NCBI GenBank assembly: GCA_965227155.1
Contig: OZ245731.1
Span: forward strand, 1,922,001 to 1,986,000
Source: UBA6059 sp965227155
Lineage (GTDB): Bacteria; Bacteroidota; Bacteroidia; Cytophagales; Cyclobacteriaceae
DNA: 64,000 nucleotides
Reading direction: 5' to 3'
Each line of letters opens with the position of its first letter. The first letter of the stretch is position 1. Below are positions 6,959 to 15,488 of the stretch, in pieces. Made by a program: the position numbers and the translations under genes. Under the pieces are notes generated by a model. That model made no database searches and had not been told where the DNA came from. It worked only from the letters and a program-made list of their open reading frames with translations.

Positions 6959-7477
6959 TCATCTCCTTAAAGCTATAATAAACGGTTTGAAATCGCCCCC
7001 ACGTTCTTTACGACTCCTCACCAACCTACTAACAATATTATCATCACTTAAATCTAAACTTGACTGTTGCTCACCATTAAAAAGAAAGTCAACTCTTCCC
7101 GTTGCTTCAAAAACATTACAGGATATTTGACTAAAAAGATTACCATTCAGAGTCTTTAGTGTATCAACCTCTCCATTTCCATAGTTGAAATACAAGTTGT
7201 AAGAATTCTGATTAAAAAAAATAACCGGGTCAAATCCGATGAGCAGCTGATCCTCAAACTCCATAGTGTATGATTGATCCCATTTAAAGTAATCATCATC
7301 AGATTGTACGCTGAGCATGTTTATCTCATAAGTTGGTAATACGAATATATTCTCACCATTTTCGCTTTGGATACTAAAATAAATTTGAAAAGGAGCGACT
7401 GGATCACAATCTTCGCTTTGTCCGCAAGCAACGAGTGCAAATACTAAAAGTGTTGGAATAGCTTTCATGCACATCAT
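6959..7477 (-). CDS. Lipoprotein, copy 2 of the tandem paralogous pair
   Basis: The start at 7475-7477 is homologous to the one used for copy 1; a second ATG three codons on (MKAIPTLLVFALVACGQ) is an equally possible start. The lipoprotein cysteine lies in LVACGQ. Shared landmarks with copy 1 are PFQIYFSIQSENGENIF, NYGNGEVDTL, a conserved ISCNVFEATGRV and the end FKPFIIALRR. It begins one base after the stop of the sorting-domain relic, inside the 57-bp repeat. Function is unknown. The pair probably arose by tandem duplication of a unit containing the end of the upstream sorting domain. Confidence 0.7.
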   Translation of the reverse strand: MMCMKAIPTLLVFALVACGQSEDCDPVAPFQIYFSIQSENGENIFVLPTYEINMLSVQSDDDYFKWDQSYTMEFEDQLLIGFDPVIFFNQNSYNLYFNYGNGEVDTLKTLNGNLFSQISCNVFEATGRVDFLFNGEQQSSLDLSDDNIVSRLVRSRKERGGDFKPFIIALRR

Positions 7478-7531
7478 TTCATTCTTTGATAATCTTTTCT
7501 TGGTAAGGCATTCCGTTAACCACAAAGTTTA
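7475..7531. repeat. 57-bp perfect direct repeat, copy B
   Basis: This is the second copy of the repeat at 6794-6850. Here it sits in its likely original setting, at the end of a recognisable T9SS sorting domain. Base 7474 and base 7532 are the first mismatches on each side. Confidence 0.9.
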
Positions 7532-7727
7532 CCAAATAGTAACCTTTCTCAAGCCCTGACAAATCAATGTACTCAGTTGCCTTCAGCGTTTTTACCGAGT
7601 ATACTTCACTGCCCAAGGCCAGGCTCAATACCTTAACATCGTGTACACTCGAATAACCCTCAAATCCATTAAGGTATAGATAGTTTTTCACAGGGTTGGG
7701 ATTAAAATATTTCTTTATGAATACGAA
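7479..7727 (-). pseudogene. Orphan type IX secretion C-terminal sorting domain
   Basis: The minus-strand frame is open from just after TAA 7728-7730 and reads KKYFNPNPVKNYLYLNG, then VLSLALGSEVYS, IDLSGLEKGYYLVNF and the end GMPYQEKIIKE. This is the classic por-secretion (T9SS type A) sorting domain, whose opening FPNP-type motif, central DLS-x-L-x-x-G-x-Y-x-V strand and Lys-rich tail are all present. There is no passenger protein and no ATG, only a GTG in the middle of the motif. It is therefore the 3' remnant of a larger secreted-protein gene. Its presence shows that the organism has, or had, a type IX secretion system. Confidence 0.8.
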
Positions 7728-7835
7728 TTAACAAAAAATTAGATTAGCAAAATTTGCTTCAATCTAAATAAAGGGAAATATATTTCTGAGGAGTAGATAG
7801 AGGCGGTTTGATTAATGTTACATATCTTTTAACAT

Positions 7836-8020
7836 ATGGCGGAGGTTGCTAAAAGATTGATCACTGTTGAGGAATATATGAGAATGGGTGAGGCAGGCAT
7901 ATTAAGCTCAGATGACCATGTTGAACTTATTGATGGAGAAATATTTGAAAAGAGTCCGGTTGGTAGCAAGCATGCTAGTGTTGTTAAGAAACTGGTCAAG
8001 CTCCTACATATTGGAAGCTT
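7836..8020 (+). pseudogene. Truncated Uma2-family (DUF820) endonuclease gene
   Basis: The frame begins MAEVAKRLITVEEYMRMGEA, then HVELIDGEIFEKSPVGSKHA, the N-terminal third of the Uma2 / DUF820 family of restriction-endonuclease-like proteins. Family members run to about 190 residues, but here similarity stops after HASVVKKLVKLL, near 8020. The remaining open codons (to 8072) run into the 3' end of the opposing LytTR regulator gene and look unrelated. The catalytic C-terminal half is missing, so this is a relic. The family expands massively in some Cyanobacteria and Bacteroidota; its role is poorly understood. Confidence 0.75.
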
Positions 8021-8044
8021 CCTGCCTAATCAGGTTAAAAGCCC

Positions 8045-8809
8045 TCATATCTGTTTATTCTTAGCCAGTTGATCTAAAAACACCTCTCTTTTTCTAGTTG
8101 CTACCGGAATTTTTTCGCCATTGGACATTAACAGATAAGACTGCTTTCCTTTTACGTACTTTTCCACGTAAGACAGGTGTACCAAATGAGTTTGATGTAC
8201 CCTGAAAAAGCTGCGATGATCGAGTAGCTCTTCGTAATACTTCAGTCTACGTGTCACTAAGTGTTTTTCCCCTGAACCTAAATAGATGTGTGTATAATTA
8301 CCGTCGGCTTCCAGCCTCATTATTTCTCCAATTTTATAAAATGATATGCCATTTACTCCCGGTACGGCAATCTTCTTATCCACTGCTGAATGGACCTCCA
8401 GGTTATAGAGCAAATTATCAAGACGCCTGTTTGTTCGCTGCTGATTTGCTTTTTCTTCAAACCGGATTAAAGCCTGCTCCAAAGTATCTTCGGTTATTGG
8501 TTTCAGAAGGTAGTGAAGCGCACTGTATTCAAAGGCCTCCACTGCAAAGTGATTGTGGGCTGTGGTGAAAATAATGCTAAAGTCTATTGAGGGAAGCTTT
8601 TTGAGCAGATCAAAACCAGTTGCATTTCCCAGGGTTATATCTAAGATGACAAGATCGGGTTCCGTTTCTTCTATTGCAAGCATAGCTTCTTCCAGAGATC
8701 CACAAGTTCGGATTATTTCATAGTCATAGTTGCGTTCGGACATAAATCTGGTTAGCCTCGAAATGGCATGAGCTTCGTCATCTACAAGAATTACTTTCCA
8801 CATGCTCAA
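8045..8809 (-). CDS. LytTR-type response regulator
   Basis: The 254-residue protein has a receiver domain at about 1-120, with the acidic pocket VDDEAHA and the phosphorylatable Asp in VILDITLG (about D56), then FTTAHNHFAVEAFEY. The C-terminal domain (about 145-250) is LytTR, with YTHIYLGSGEKHLVTRRLKY and the recognition segment FRVHQTHLVHLSYVEKYV. It binds DNA on phosphorylation by a partner kinase. The kinase gene lies immediately upstream and the two overlap by four bases (ATGA), so they are translated together. The target genes are not shown by the sequence. It is of the LytR/AlgR type and unlike an OmpR-type regulator. Confidence 0.92.
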   Translation of the reverse strand: MSMWKVILVDDEAHAISRLTRFMSERNYDYEIIRTCGSLEEAMLAIEETEPDLVILDITLGNATGFDLLKKLPSIDFSIIFTTAHNHFAVEAFEYSALHYLLKPITEDTLEQALIRFEEKANQQRTNRRLDNLLYNLEVHSAVDKKIAVPGVNGISFYKIGEIMRLEADGNYTHIYLGSGEKHLVTRRLKYYEELLDHRSFFRVHQTHLVHLSYVEKYVKGKQSYLLMSNGEKIPVATRKREVFLDQLAKNKQI

Positions 8810-10581
8810 AATTCAGTTTTGTAAGGAATTCGAACGGTGACCCGTACCCCGGGATCCCTGTTGGTGATCTCAAATTGAGATTCGCCATTCGTTATTTGGT
8901 CGATATAATCAATCCTGGAGCTACCAATATAAAGTCCCTTAGAACCTTCATGAATGTCACCTGAAAATCCTGATCCGTCATCTTCTACTATGCATATGAG
9001 TTCCTTTTCTTCCTTTTCAATCCGGATACTCACTCTCCCTCCTCCTGGCTTTTGAGAAATGCCATGTTCGATGCTGTTTTCAATAAATGGCTGTAGAAAC
9101 AATGACGGAACCATCACATTTGACGGATCAATATTATCGTCCACATAAATACCGTACCCGAGTTTGTCATCCATACGCAATAGCTCAATATCGAGATAGA
9201 GCTTGATCAAGGCCAAATCTTCTTCCAGGCTTATCCAGCTTTTATCAGAATTATCCAGGATACTTCTCATGAGGGTGGAAAATTTGGCTAGGTATGCACT
9301 TGCTTTTTCTACTCCCGCCTCGTTCATGTAACTGTCTATAGCATTGAGCGCATTGAAGATAAAGTGGGGGTTGAGCTGCGCGCGAAGTGCTGTGAGTTTT
9401 GATTCCGCCAAATTACGTCTATAGTCTGCTTCAATTGCTCTTGTTCGCTCCTGACTTTTTTGACGGTACAGTACAAATCCAACCAGCAGGAAAAACATCA
9501 AAGCACCACCGGAAGAAATAAAGATGTTCTTTTCAAGGTTTTGCTGATCGATTTCAGCTTTTGCGAGGAGCTCTTTTTGCCTGGCTTCAAACTCAATCTC
9601 TTTTTTGGCTGTTTCAAGCCTCCGGTCGTTGTTAGTCACACTATCGTTGAAAGCGACATATTTTTCGTAGGCCTCCAGTGCTTTATTAAATTCCTTTCGA
9701 GCCTTGTAGACCTCATACAGGGTTGCATTAATGTTTCGCAAGCTGGCAAGACTTCCAGGGCTACCAACCTCCAAAGCCTCATTAGCATACTTCTCAGCAC
9801 GATCATAATCCCCCGTTTTTTGATAGATCGTGGCAGCGTTGCCATAGATAGTTCTTTTGATGAATTCAATCTTGTGTTGCTCGAGTAAGGACAGGCTTTT
9901 TTCCACATGCATTTTTGCTGAGTCCAACTGATTGATCATGGCTAGCTGAAAAGCGATAGAGCCATGCGAATACGCAAGTGCATGATAATTTTTAATTTTC
10001 GTAGCGTCCACGATGGCTATCTTAAAGTAATAAATAGCCGAATCGTAATTGCCCATATCTGCAAACACAGTTGCGATCCTTTGAGAGGTAATATCATTGT
10101 TCTTAAAGTCGCGATAAAGTCTTTTGAATAATTGAAGCGCCTTTTCATGATCACCCTGTTCGTTGTAGATGTTTGCAAGGTTAATCAGGCTCCCCGGAAT
10201 GTACTTCTTAAGCTTAGGTTTGTCAGCTAATAGCCCCAAAGCCTTTTGATAATAGTCAATCGACTCAATGGGCTTTCCTTGCAGGTACTGAATAACCACC
10301 GCGATCCGCTGTATGGCCATCACCTGACCTTTCACATAGTTCAGATCTTCAGCTATTTTCAGCGTTTCCCGCGTGAAGGACAGCAGGGTAGAATCCTCTG
10401 GTTCATAAAAGATCTTTTGATGGACCAGGTCATTTCTAATGTTGACCAGGGTGGTATCAATGGAAGCGTGACCTTCAAAAAGATCCTTAATGGAGTCCAA
10501 TGGTATCTTCTGAGCGTGTGACAGTGACTTGCAACAAAGCAACAATAAAACCATGCCACACATGTACATTATGTCTTTCAT
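8806..10581 (-). CDS. TPR-containing LytS-type sensor histidine kinase
   Basis: I start at ATG 10579-10581, giving a signal peptide (MKDIMYMCGMVLLLLCCKS) rather than the longer frame. About 300 residues of tetratricopeptide repeats follow, with motifs such as LANIYNEQGDHEKALQLFK and ATIYQKTGDYDRAEKYANEA. A single membrane helix (FISSGGALMFFLLVGFVLY) precedes the kinase core. The kinase part is the His_kinase / LytS type: the His motif LNPHFIFNALNAIDSY carries the phosphorylated residue, and the ATPase has PFIENSIEHG and DDGSGF. The TPR part should lie in the periplasm and sense protein or peptide ligands, and the kinase part in the cytoplasm. It pairs with the LytTR regulator, with a four-base overlap. 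The signal is unknown. Confidence 0.9.
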   Translation of the reverse strand: MKDIMYMCGMVLLLLCCKSLSHAQKIPLDSIKDLFEGHASIDTTLVNIRNDLVHQKIFYEPEDSTLLSFTRETLKIAEDLNYVKGQVMAIQRIAVVIQYLQGKPIESIDYYQKALGLLADKPKLKKYIPGSLINLANIYNEQGDHEKALQLFKRLYRDFKNNDITSQRIATVFADMGNYDSAIYYFKIAIVDATKIKNYHALAYSHGSIAFQLAMINQLDSAKMHVEKSLSLLEQHKIEFIKRTIYGNAATIYQKTGDYDRAEKYANEALEVGSPGSLASLRNINATLYEVYKARKEFNKALEAYEKYVAFNDSVTNNDRRLETAKKEIEFEARQKELLAKAEIDQQNLEKNIFISSGGALMFFLLVGFVLYRQKSQERTRAIEADYRRNLAESKLTALRAQLNPHFIFNALNAIDSYMNEAGVEKASAYLAKFSTLMRSILDNSDKSWISLEEDLALIKLYLDIELLRMDDKLGYGIYVDDNIDPSNVMVPSLFLQPFIENSIEHGISQKPGGGRVSIRIEKEEKELICIVEDDGSGFSGDIHEGSKGLYIGSSRIDYIDQITNGESQFEITNRDPGVRVTVRIPYKTEF

Positions 10582-10793
10582 TCTAGTAAAATAAAGGGTA
10601 AGGTATAACATGCTAAGTAATTTCTGTGATTGTATGTAGAGACAATCATTTATTAACAATTAGATAATATTCGGATATGCTTCATTATTCACGTATTTGT
10701 GAGCATTTATGGCGAATAAAAATTATCAAAAAGTAGCGTTTTAATCCTTGTTTGCAGTGATTTTATTTAAGCCAGTATTCTAAAGAAATCAAG

Positions 10794-12137
10794 ATGATGA
10801 ACACAAGATCTTTTATCCTCCCATGGCTATTTATTTTAATTATGCCTTTCTCCTCTAGTCCCCAGGCTTTAAAAAAACTGAAAAAAGACCTGAAAGAAGC
10901 CGTTGAAAAAGCAACGGAAAAGGGAAATGATAAGCAACAAAATTCAAGTGATTTTTTTGTTGATGAGAGGAAAACCAATCAAACTGATGGAAAGCCCAAA
11001 GATATACCAAAACCTGCTGGGGAAAGTGTCCTTATTGATTTTGGGGACGATTTATTGGAAAATTTCTACATGGAAGCATATAAGGGTAAGTTGCTAGGAG
11101 GAGAAACAGGGAATGGAAAAATAAATGTTGAAGATAAAAAACTTCGTTTTAAAGCAATCAAGATGATCAGTGAAATGACGCCTGACGATCCATTGTATAA
11201 AGGACAGTTAAAAAGTCTTTTATCTGATAAAGGGGCTAAAGAATTTTATGTAGCATACAATGCCAGTGAATTTGAAACACGACGTGTGTGGGATAAATAC
11301 AAAAACTCGGGTTTGCATGAAAAAATTGTAGCAGTTAGTAAAACTTTGCCCAATACTAAAGAAGCAAATGCATACAATTGGACAAGTTTCAATAGCTATG
11401 ATTTTGATAAAAATCATTACAAGATATTAGTCCAAACACTTAATAGTACAAATGTAGGTTATCCATTGATATATTTTAATTATAGACTTGATCCCGAAAA
11501 AGCTGAAGCATTTGCTAATACATATCCAACCAAAAAATTATATGCCGCAAGAGAAAGACACGCAAGTGGAAAAGGGGCATTGTACGCCGATCGAGAGTTG
11601 CAAAACAAGATTACTGATTATGAGCCAAAGGATTTAACTCTAGAAATTAAAAGGAAGGAGTACCCTTATATTCGTCAGATACTAAATGAGGAAAAGACTA
11701 AATTATATGTAGATATGGCTCGGACTACTTGCTTAAATAATTATAGTGACAAAGTAGACTGTGAATGTTTCGAATATGACTATCGACTTTACATGCTTGA
11801 CATTCTTCAGTCTATGTATCACCCAAATGTGATTCTTTATATGTTAGAGGAGGAGATAGAAAATAAAGAACTTGATTATTACATTGTTAGTGGACCAATG
11901 GTCAGAATTCACTTTGTTGAAGCGCAACAAAGTAGAGCGGTAGACCAAGCATTTGACGACAAGAGGACTGGTGTATCAGGTCCTTTCAAAATAGCAGACT
12001 TGAGTAAAAGTATAAAAGATGGAAAACTTACTGAGGAACTATACGCCTATGAAGCCTATGCCAACTTTTATCTAAAACAACTTACCCATGAAGGTAGAAC
12101 TATGGAAAATGAAGAAAGCTTTTGCTTAATTAAATAG
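10794..12137 (+). CDS. Secreted protein of unknown function
   Basis: The 447-residue protein has a signal peptide (TRSFILPWLFILIMPFSSSP) and then a Lys/Glu-rich helical stretch (LKKLKKDLKEAVEKATEKG). ATG 10797 is an equally possible start. The rest is charged and soluble, with CLNNYSDKVDCECFEYDY as the only cysteine cluster (three cysteines close together). It ends ENEESFCLIK. I do not recognise a domain. It is the first of a run of same-strand genes with gaps of 0-13 bases: the next gene begins 9 bases on. Codon use is AT-rich like its neighbours. A role in the cell envelope or in secretion is only inferred. Confidence 0.7.
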   Translation: MMNTRSFILPWLFILIMPFSSSPQALKKLKKDLKEAVEKATEKGNDKQQNSSDFFVDERKTNQTDGKPKDIPKPAGESVLIDFGDDLLENFYMEAYKGKLLGGETGNGKINVEDKKLRFKAIKMISEMTPDDPLYKGQLKSLLSDKGAKEFYVAYNASEFETRRVWDKYKNSGLHEKIVAVSKTLPNTKEANAYNWTSFNSYDFDKNHYKILVQTLNSTNVGYPLIYFNYRLDPEKAEAFANTYPTKKLYAARERHASGKGALYADRELQNKITDYEPKDLTLEIKRKEYPYIRQILNEEKTKLYVDMARTTCLNNYSDKVDCECFEYDYRLYMLDILQSMYHPNVILYMLEEEIENKELDYYIVSGPMVRIHFVEAQQSRAVDQAFDDKRTGVSGPFKIADLSKSIKDGKLTEELYAYEAYANFYLKQLTHEGRTMENEESFCLIK

Positions 12138-12146
12138 CTAAAGATT

Positions 12147-14000
12147 ATGAAAACAGCAATTCAAAAAATCATTTTCAATTACTTGGTTTCATTGCTACTT
12201 TTTATCGGTTCAAATTATGTTTTTGCCCAAGCTGGAAGCATACCAAATAATCAAAAAGCAGAAATAGATGGACCACTAATGAAAGTAATCCCCTCAAAAG
12301 TTAAGGCGTCTAATTCTCACATTCAGTCACCTGCAAAACATATAATTGATGGTAATTTAATTAACAATTGGGGCCCAAGAACCAAGTATGGGTTACGAAA
12401 TCCAAAAGCTGGCCTTGGTGAGTCGGTTACGTTTAAGTTTGACGAGGATGTAGAAATCAGAAAGTTTAAAATCTGGGCTGGTTCTGGAACAAGTAAAACA
12501 AGGTTTTTGCGTAATAATAGACCAACCAAAATTGAGCTGTCCTCCGATAATGGTCAAAGTATCATTTTACAACTTAAAGACATTTTTGGTTTTCAGGAAT
12601 TTGATGTGAACCTCTCTGGGAGAAAAATTGCAATGACTGTATTAGAGAAAAAACTTGGTGAAGGAGATGGCTCTGATTTATACACATTTCCTATCGCTGA
12701 AGTAGAGTTATATGCAATAGATGAGTTGCTGGGTGATTTAATCTCCTATCTAAAGGATGGCAATGAAAAAAAAGCTAAGAATACTTTAGTGGATATAAAA
12801 AAAGAACGTGATTATAAAATAGAGACTTTAAGAATAGATGGATACCCAATTTTAGAATTTTCAATCAGATCTGGACTTCCTGATGTCACATTGGCATTAT
12901 TAAACGAATACTATGTTCCTATAGAAACGGCCAATATAAAATTGTTGTCTAGAAAGAACACCAACCAAGAATTTGCAGATTTTGCCCAAAAAATGTCTGA
13001 CATCAGGAATCAGTTTTATAGTGAGGTTAAAAAAATAAATGAAGATTCAAATCCTACTCTGGAGCAGCTACTTGCATCTGAAAAGAAACTGGAGATGGAA
13101 TACCTCTACTTGTGGGATAATGAGAAAAAAATACTACTTGAAGCTATTGGCAACAAGCTTGATCTTGCATTGGAAAAAAGGATGTCAAATGAATTAAATA
13201 TCCTGGGAAGTATAGGTTCTGATCTTGAATCAATCGAGGATATAGATTTATTCTACGATGGTTTTATAAAAAGGTATGAAAAATATCTTGGGTATTCATC
13301 CGTAAAGAAAAGTATCTCCCTCATATACTCAAAGAAAGCTGAAATGGTAAGAGCGAATAAAGATCAAATAGTTGAATTGTTAGACAATGCTAAGTCGGTA
13401 AGTGAAATAAACGATATTAAGAAGAAATATCTCACAGATATCGAAATCAAAACCCCTACAATTTCTAAACTTCTTGAGCTTGCTCAGATAAACAAAGATT
13501 TGATAATTAATGCCGCAGAAATACAAAAACAGCAAAAGAAAATCGCAGAAATGGAGCGTATTGAACGAGAAAGAGAATTGGCTGAGCAACGTGAATTAGA
13601 AAAATTACAAGCACTCATGAATGTAACTACCAAAACAGGCGAGCCAACGGAGGAACAAATGAAGTGGGCTGTCAATTATCAATTTCAAGCAAAGTTGCAA
13701 AAGCAAGAATCGATGACTAAAGTTGAAGCAAAAGATGCAATGTCTGCTCTAGTTAAGCTGATGGGCATGGCAACCTCAGGTGTAAATTATTCTATCCGAT
13801 CATTTGAAAAATATAGTTGTGAAAAAGCGAATGGTAAGCCTGGCTATAATTGTGATTATGTGATGGATCTAAATATAAGTGGAGGTTTTGCTGGAAATAT
13901 GTATGGCCCTCTGTTAAATAAAATGGGAAGTTCAGAAATCCGCTCAGCAAGATTTACAAGAGTAGATGGTGTATGGATGATTGTTGAATATTTAGACTAA
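12147..14000 (+). CDS. Secreted protein with an NADase-type glycan-binding-like domain
   Basis: A signal peptide covers about the first 27 residues. At about residues 45-190 lies a discoidin-like beta-sandwich: ASNSHIQSPAKHIIDGNLIN with NNWGPRTKYGL, later FKIWAGSGTSKTRF and TKIELSSDNG. This layout matches the NADase-type glycan-binding domain found in bacterial secreted proteins. The middle (about 200-490) is helical, including a KKIAEMERIERERELAEQ coiled coil. The C-terminal 120 residues contain YSCEKANGKPGYNCDYVMD, a likely small beta domain with two cysteines. Nothing like a catalytic motif is evident. It sits 9 bases after the preceding secreted protein and 10 before a broken zinc-finger gene, so these genes form an operon. 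Its partner or ligand is unknown. Confidence 0.7.
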   Translation: MKTAIQKIIFNYLVSLLLFIGSNYVFAQAGSIPNNQKAEIDGPLMKVIPSKVKASNSHIQSPAKHIIDGNLINNWGPRTKYGLRNPKAGLGESVTFKFDEDVEIRKFKIWAGSGTSKTRFLRNNRPTKIELSSDNGQSIILQLKDIFGFQEFDVNLSGRKIAMTVLEKKLGEGDGSDLYTFPIAEVELYAIDELLGDLISYLKDGNEKKAKNTLVDIKKERDYKIETLRIDGYPILEFSIRSGLPDVTLALLNEYYVPIETANIKLLSRKNTNQEFADFAQKMSDIRNQFYSEVKKINEDSNPTLEQLLASEKKLEMEYLYLWDNEKKILLEAIGNKLDLALEKRMSNELNILGSIGSDLESIEDIDLFYDGFIKRYEKYLGYSSVKKSISLIYSKKAEMVRANKDQIVELLDNAKSVSEINDIKKKYLTDIEIKTPTISKLLELAQINKDLIINAAEIQKQQKKIAEMERIERERELAEQRELEKLQALMNVTTKTGEPTEEQMKWAVNYQFQAKLQKQESMTKVEAKDAMSALVKLMGMATSGVNYSIRSFEKYSCEKANGKPGYNCDYVMDLNISGGFAGNMYGPLLNKMGSSEIRSARFTRVDGVWMIVEYLD

Positions 14001-14010
14001 AGATTTCTTT

Positions 14011-14412
14011 ATGTCAACAAAAACATGCCCCTCGTGCCATGGATCTGGCAATACAATATGAGTAAAAAGTGGTGGTGTATTCTATGAAAACCCCAAGGAG
14101 AATTGTCCTTACTGCTGGGGAACTGGCAGAATCGAGGTATATGATCCACCACCGAGAGCGAAAAGTCAGGCATCTAAATCATCAGGCCCAAAAAGTACGA
14201 CAAAAAAAGACAGTGAGGAGCAGGTAAGGGGTGTATTGGCTTTCATTGGGTTTCTGGCAGGCAGTATTTATACCTACCAGCAAATAAGCGAAGATGTGAT
14301 ATGGGCTAGTATTGCAGGGTTGGTGGTATGTGGTATCATTTGGAAATGGTATAAGGCCATTATCGTCATCGAGGGGATTATCGGAATTATATACTTAGTG
14401 AGTAGCGAATGA
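14011..14412 (+). pseudogene. DnaJ-type zinc-finger membrane protein gene with one in-frame TGA
   Basis: From ATG 14011 the frame reads TKTCPSCHGSGNTI, then a TGA, then continues without a shift for 116 codons (VKSGGVFYENPKENCPYCW, then GTGRIEV). The CPSCHGSG and CPYCWGTG motifs are the paired zinc-ribbon of DnaJ cysteine-rich domains. After a Ser/Lys linker come three short hydrophobic segments, the first being VLAFIGFLAGSIY. Removing the stop would give a 132-residue protein with a zinc finger and membrane anchor. The TGA is at codon 17, so the first 16 residues alone could be made. A sense codon changed to TGA is the simplest explanation; selenocysteine is not supported. Confidence 0.65.
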
Positions 14413-14451
14413 ATGATCAGTGATCCACACTTAATCAATCAGCAAACACCT

Positions 14452-14892
14452 ATGGAAAACAAACAAACCCCTGCCTTTGTCATATCCCTGATAGTACTTT
14501 TTGTCCTGTATTTGATCATCTTGAATCAACTGCCATTCCCCCACGACTATGGGTTTGGCGCACTTGCAGTGGTTACAGTGGCGTCAGTAGTGATTGGCTT
14601 AATGATCTATGGCATTTCACTGGGTATTATCCAAACGATTTACACGGTGCTGGTGGAAATTGCTGTGGCAGTACTCCTTTTTTTTAATGTGACACTTCTA
14701 GTAGTTAGCTGGTCAGCAATAAACGAAATCAAAGCATATCTGGCCAAGCTTGAGATATTGGTCGAATGGAATGATAATTTGCTCGCCATACTCGCTGTAC
14801 TATTGGGCTTGTTCATATTCAATCTATTGACCATTTGGGTACTATATCCGCTTGCCCAAATATCCGGAACAACGCTTTTGCCTGATGAATAA
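14452..14892 (+). CDS. Small polytopic membrane protein
   Basis: From ATG 14452 (MENKQTPAFVISLIVLFV) the product is 146 residues with four hydrophobic segments: about 8-22, 34-62, 66-86 and 104-126. The ATG at 14413 directly after the previous stop would add a polar leader and is a less likely start. No residue pattern identifies the family. It lies inside the same-strand gene run, following a broken zinc-finger gene and followed after 12 bases by a small secreted protein. It is probably an inner-membrane component of whatever the run encodes. Confidence 0.6.
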   Translation: MENKQTPAFVISLIVLFVLYLIILNQLPFPHDYGFGALAVVTVASVVIGLMIYGISLGIIQTIYTVLVEIAVAVLLFFNVTLLVVSWSAINEIKAYLAKLEILVEWNDNLLAILAVLLGLFIFNLLTIWVLYPLAQISGTTLLPDE

Positions 14893-14904
14893 CAACTGAA
14901 TATT

Positions 14905-15285
14905 TTGAAAAAACTGCCACACTTTCTATTGTTTATATTGGCTTTAGGCTATCTGATTGCCGAGGCATCTGTTATTGCATCATCAAATCATAAGATACTT
15001 CAAGACAGTCTCAAACAAGCCGCCCTACATTCCAGGCAATTGGGGATATTCTCTTTTCAACCTATCATTATCAATACCTTTACAAGCCATTCAATACTTC
15101 CAATAGCTGATGCCATCCAATATACCAGGGGAAGTGGGACTTTTCAAAGTCAATTTCTGGACGAAGAAGGCCTACTCACGCTAAAACGAGGCTACAAGGA
15201 CATTTTGAGGATCAGGGGTATAAAAGACCAACAGATTCGGCTTAAAATCATTGAAGATTGGATGGAATGGGAACAATTCATTTGA
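14905..15285 (+). CDS. Small exported protein of unknown function, part 1 of a set of three
   Basis: The start is TTG 14905 and the product has a hydrophobic leader (KKLPHFLLFILALGYLIAEA), making it exported or membrane-anchored. The rest of the 126 residues is soluble, containing YTRGSGTFQSQFLDEEGLL and a helical end KIIEDWMEWEQFI. The next two frames overlap or follow it with hardly a gap, so the three may be split parts of one ancestral gene or separate small subunits. I see no motif naming a family. Confidence 0.5.
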   Translation: MKKLPHFLLFILALGYLIAEASVIASSNHKILQDSLKQAALHSRQLGIFSFQPIIINTFTSHSILPIADAIQYTRGSGTFQSQFLDEEGLLTLKRGYKDILRIRGIKDQQIRLKIIEDWMEWEQFI

Positions 15286-15488
15286 AATACATAGCCGACC
15301 ATCTGCCAGCCAAAGGGAGCTTCGAACTATTTTATGGTATTGGAAAAGGCATTAAATATGAATACATCCACACTTTCGATCAAACACTGCGTATTGTGGA
15401 TGATCAGGGAAACCAGGCTTACTTTTATGGCAACCTAAACAATGATAAAATCCGTGCTATAATCACGAAAGCAAACCCTTACTCATGA
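15267..15488 (+). CDS. Small soluble protein, part 2 of a set of three
   Basis: ATG 15267 gives 73 residues starting MGTIHLKYIADHLPAKG, overlapping the previous gene by 19 bases in another frame. Translation could also begin at the upstream TTG 15258. The sequence contains GIGKGIKYEYIHTFDQTLRI and ends ITKANPYS. Overlap of this kind fits translational coupling. An earlier frameshift joining this to the first protein is also possible, because the combined product would be a single 200-residue secreted protein. No family is recognised. Confidence 0.45.
   Translation: MGTIHLKYIADHLPAKGSFELFYGIGKGIKYEYIHTFDQTLRIVDDQGNQAYFYGNLNNDKIRAIITKANPYS

Noticed and set aside
714..14412. Reassignment of TAG or TGA as sense codons
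   Set aside because: Intact genes here end normally with TAG, TGA and TAA, so readthrough would have to be local. Recent pseudogene mutations are the simpler explanation.
14011..14412. Selenocysteine at the TGA of the zinc-ribbon gene
   Set aside because: No hairpin of the selenocysteine-insertion type was seen just downstream, and the genome shows no other sign of the pathway.
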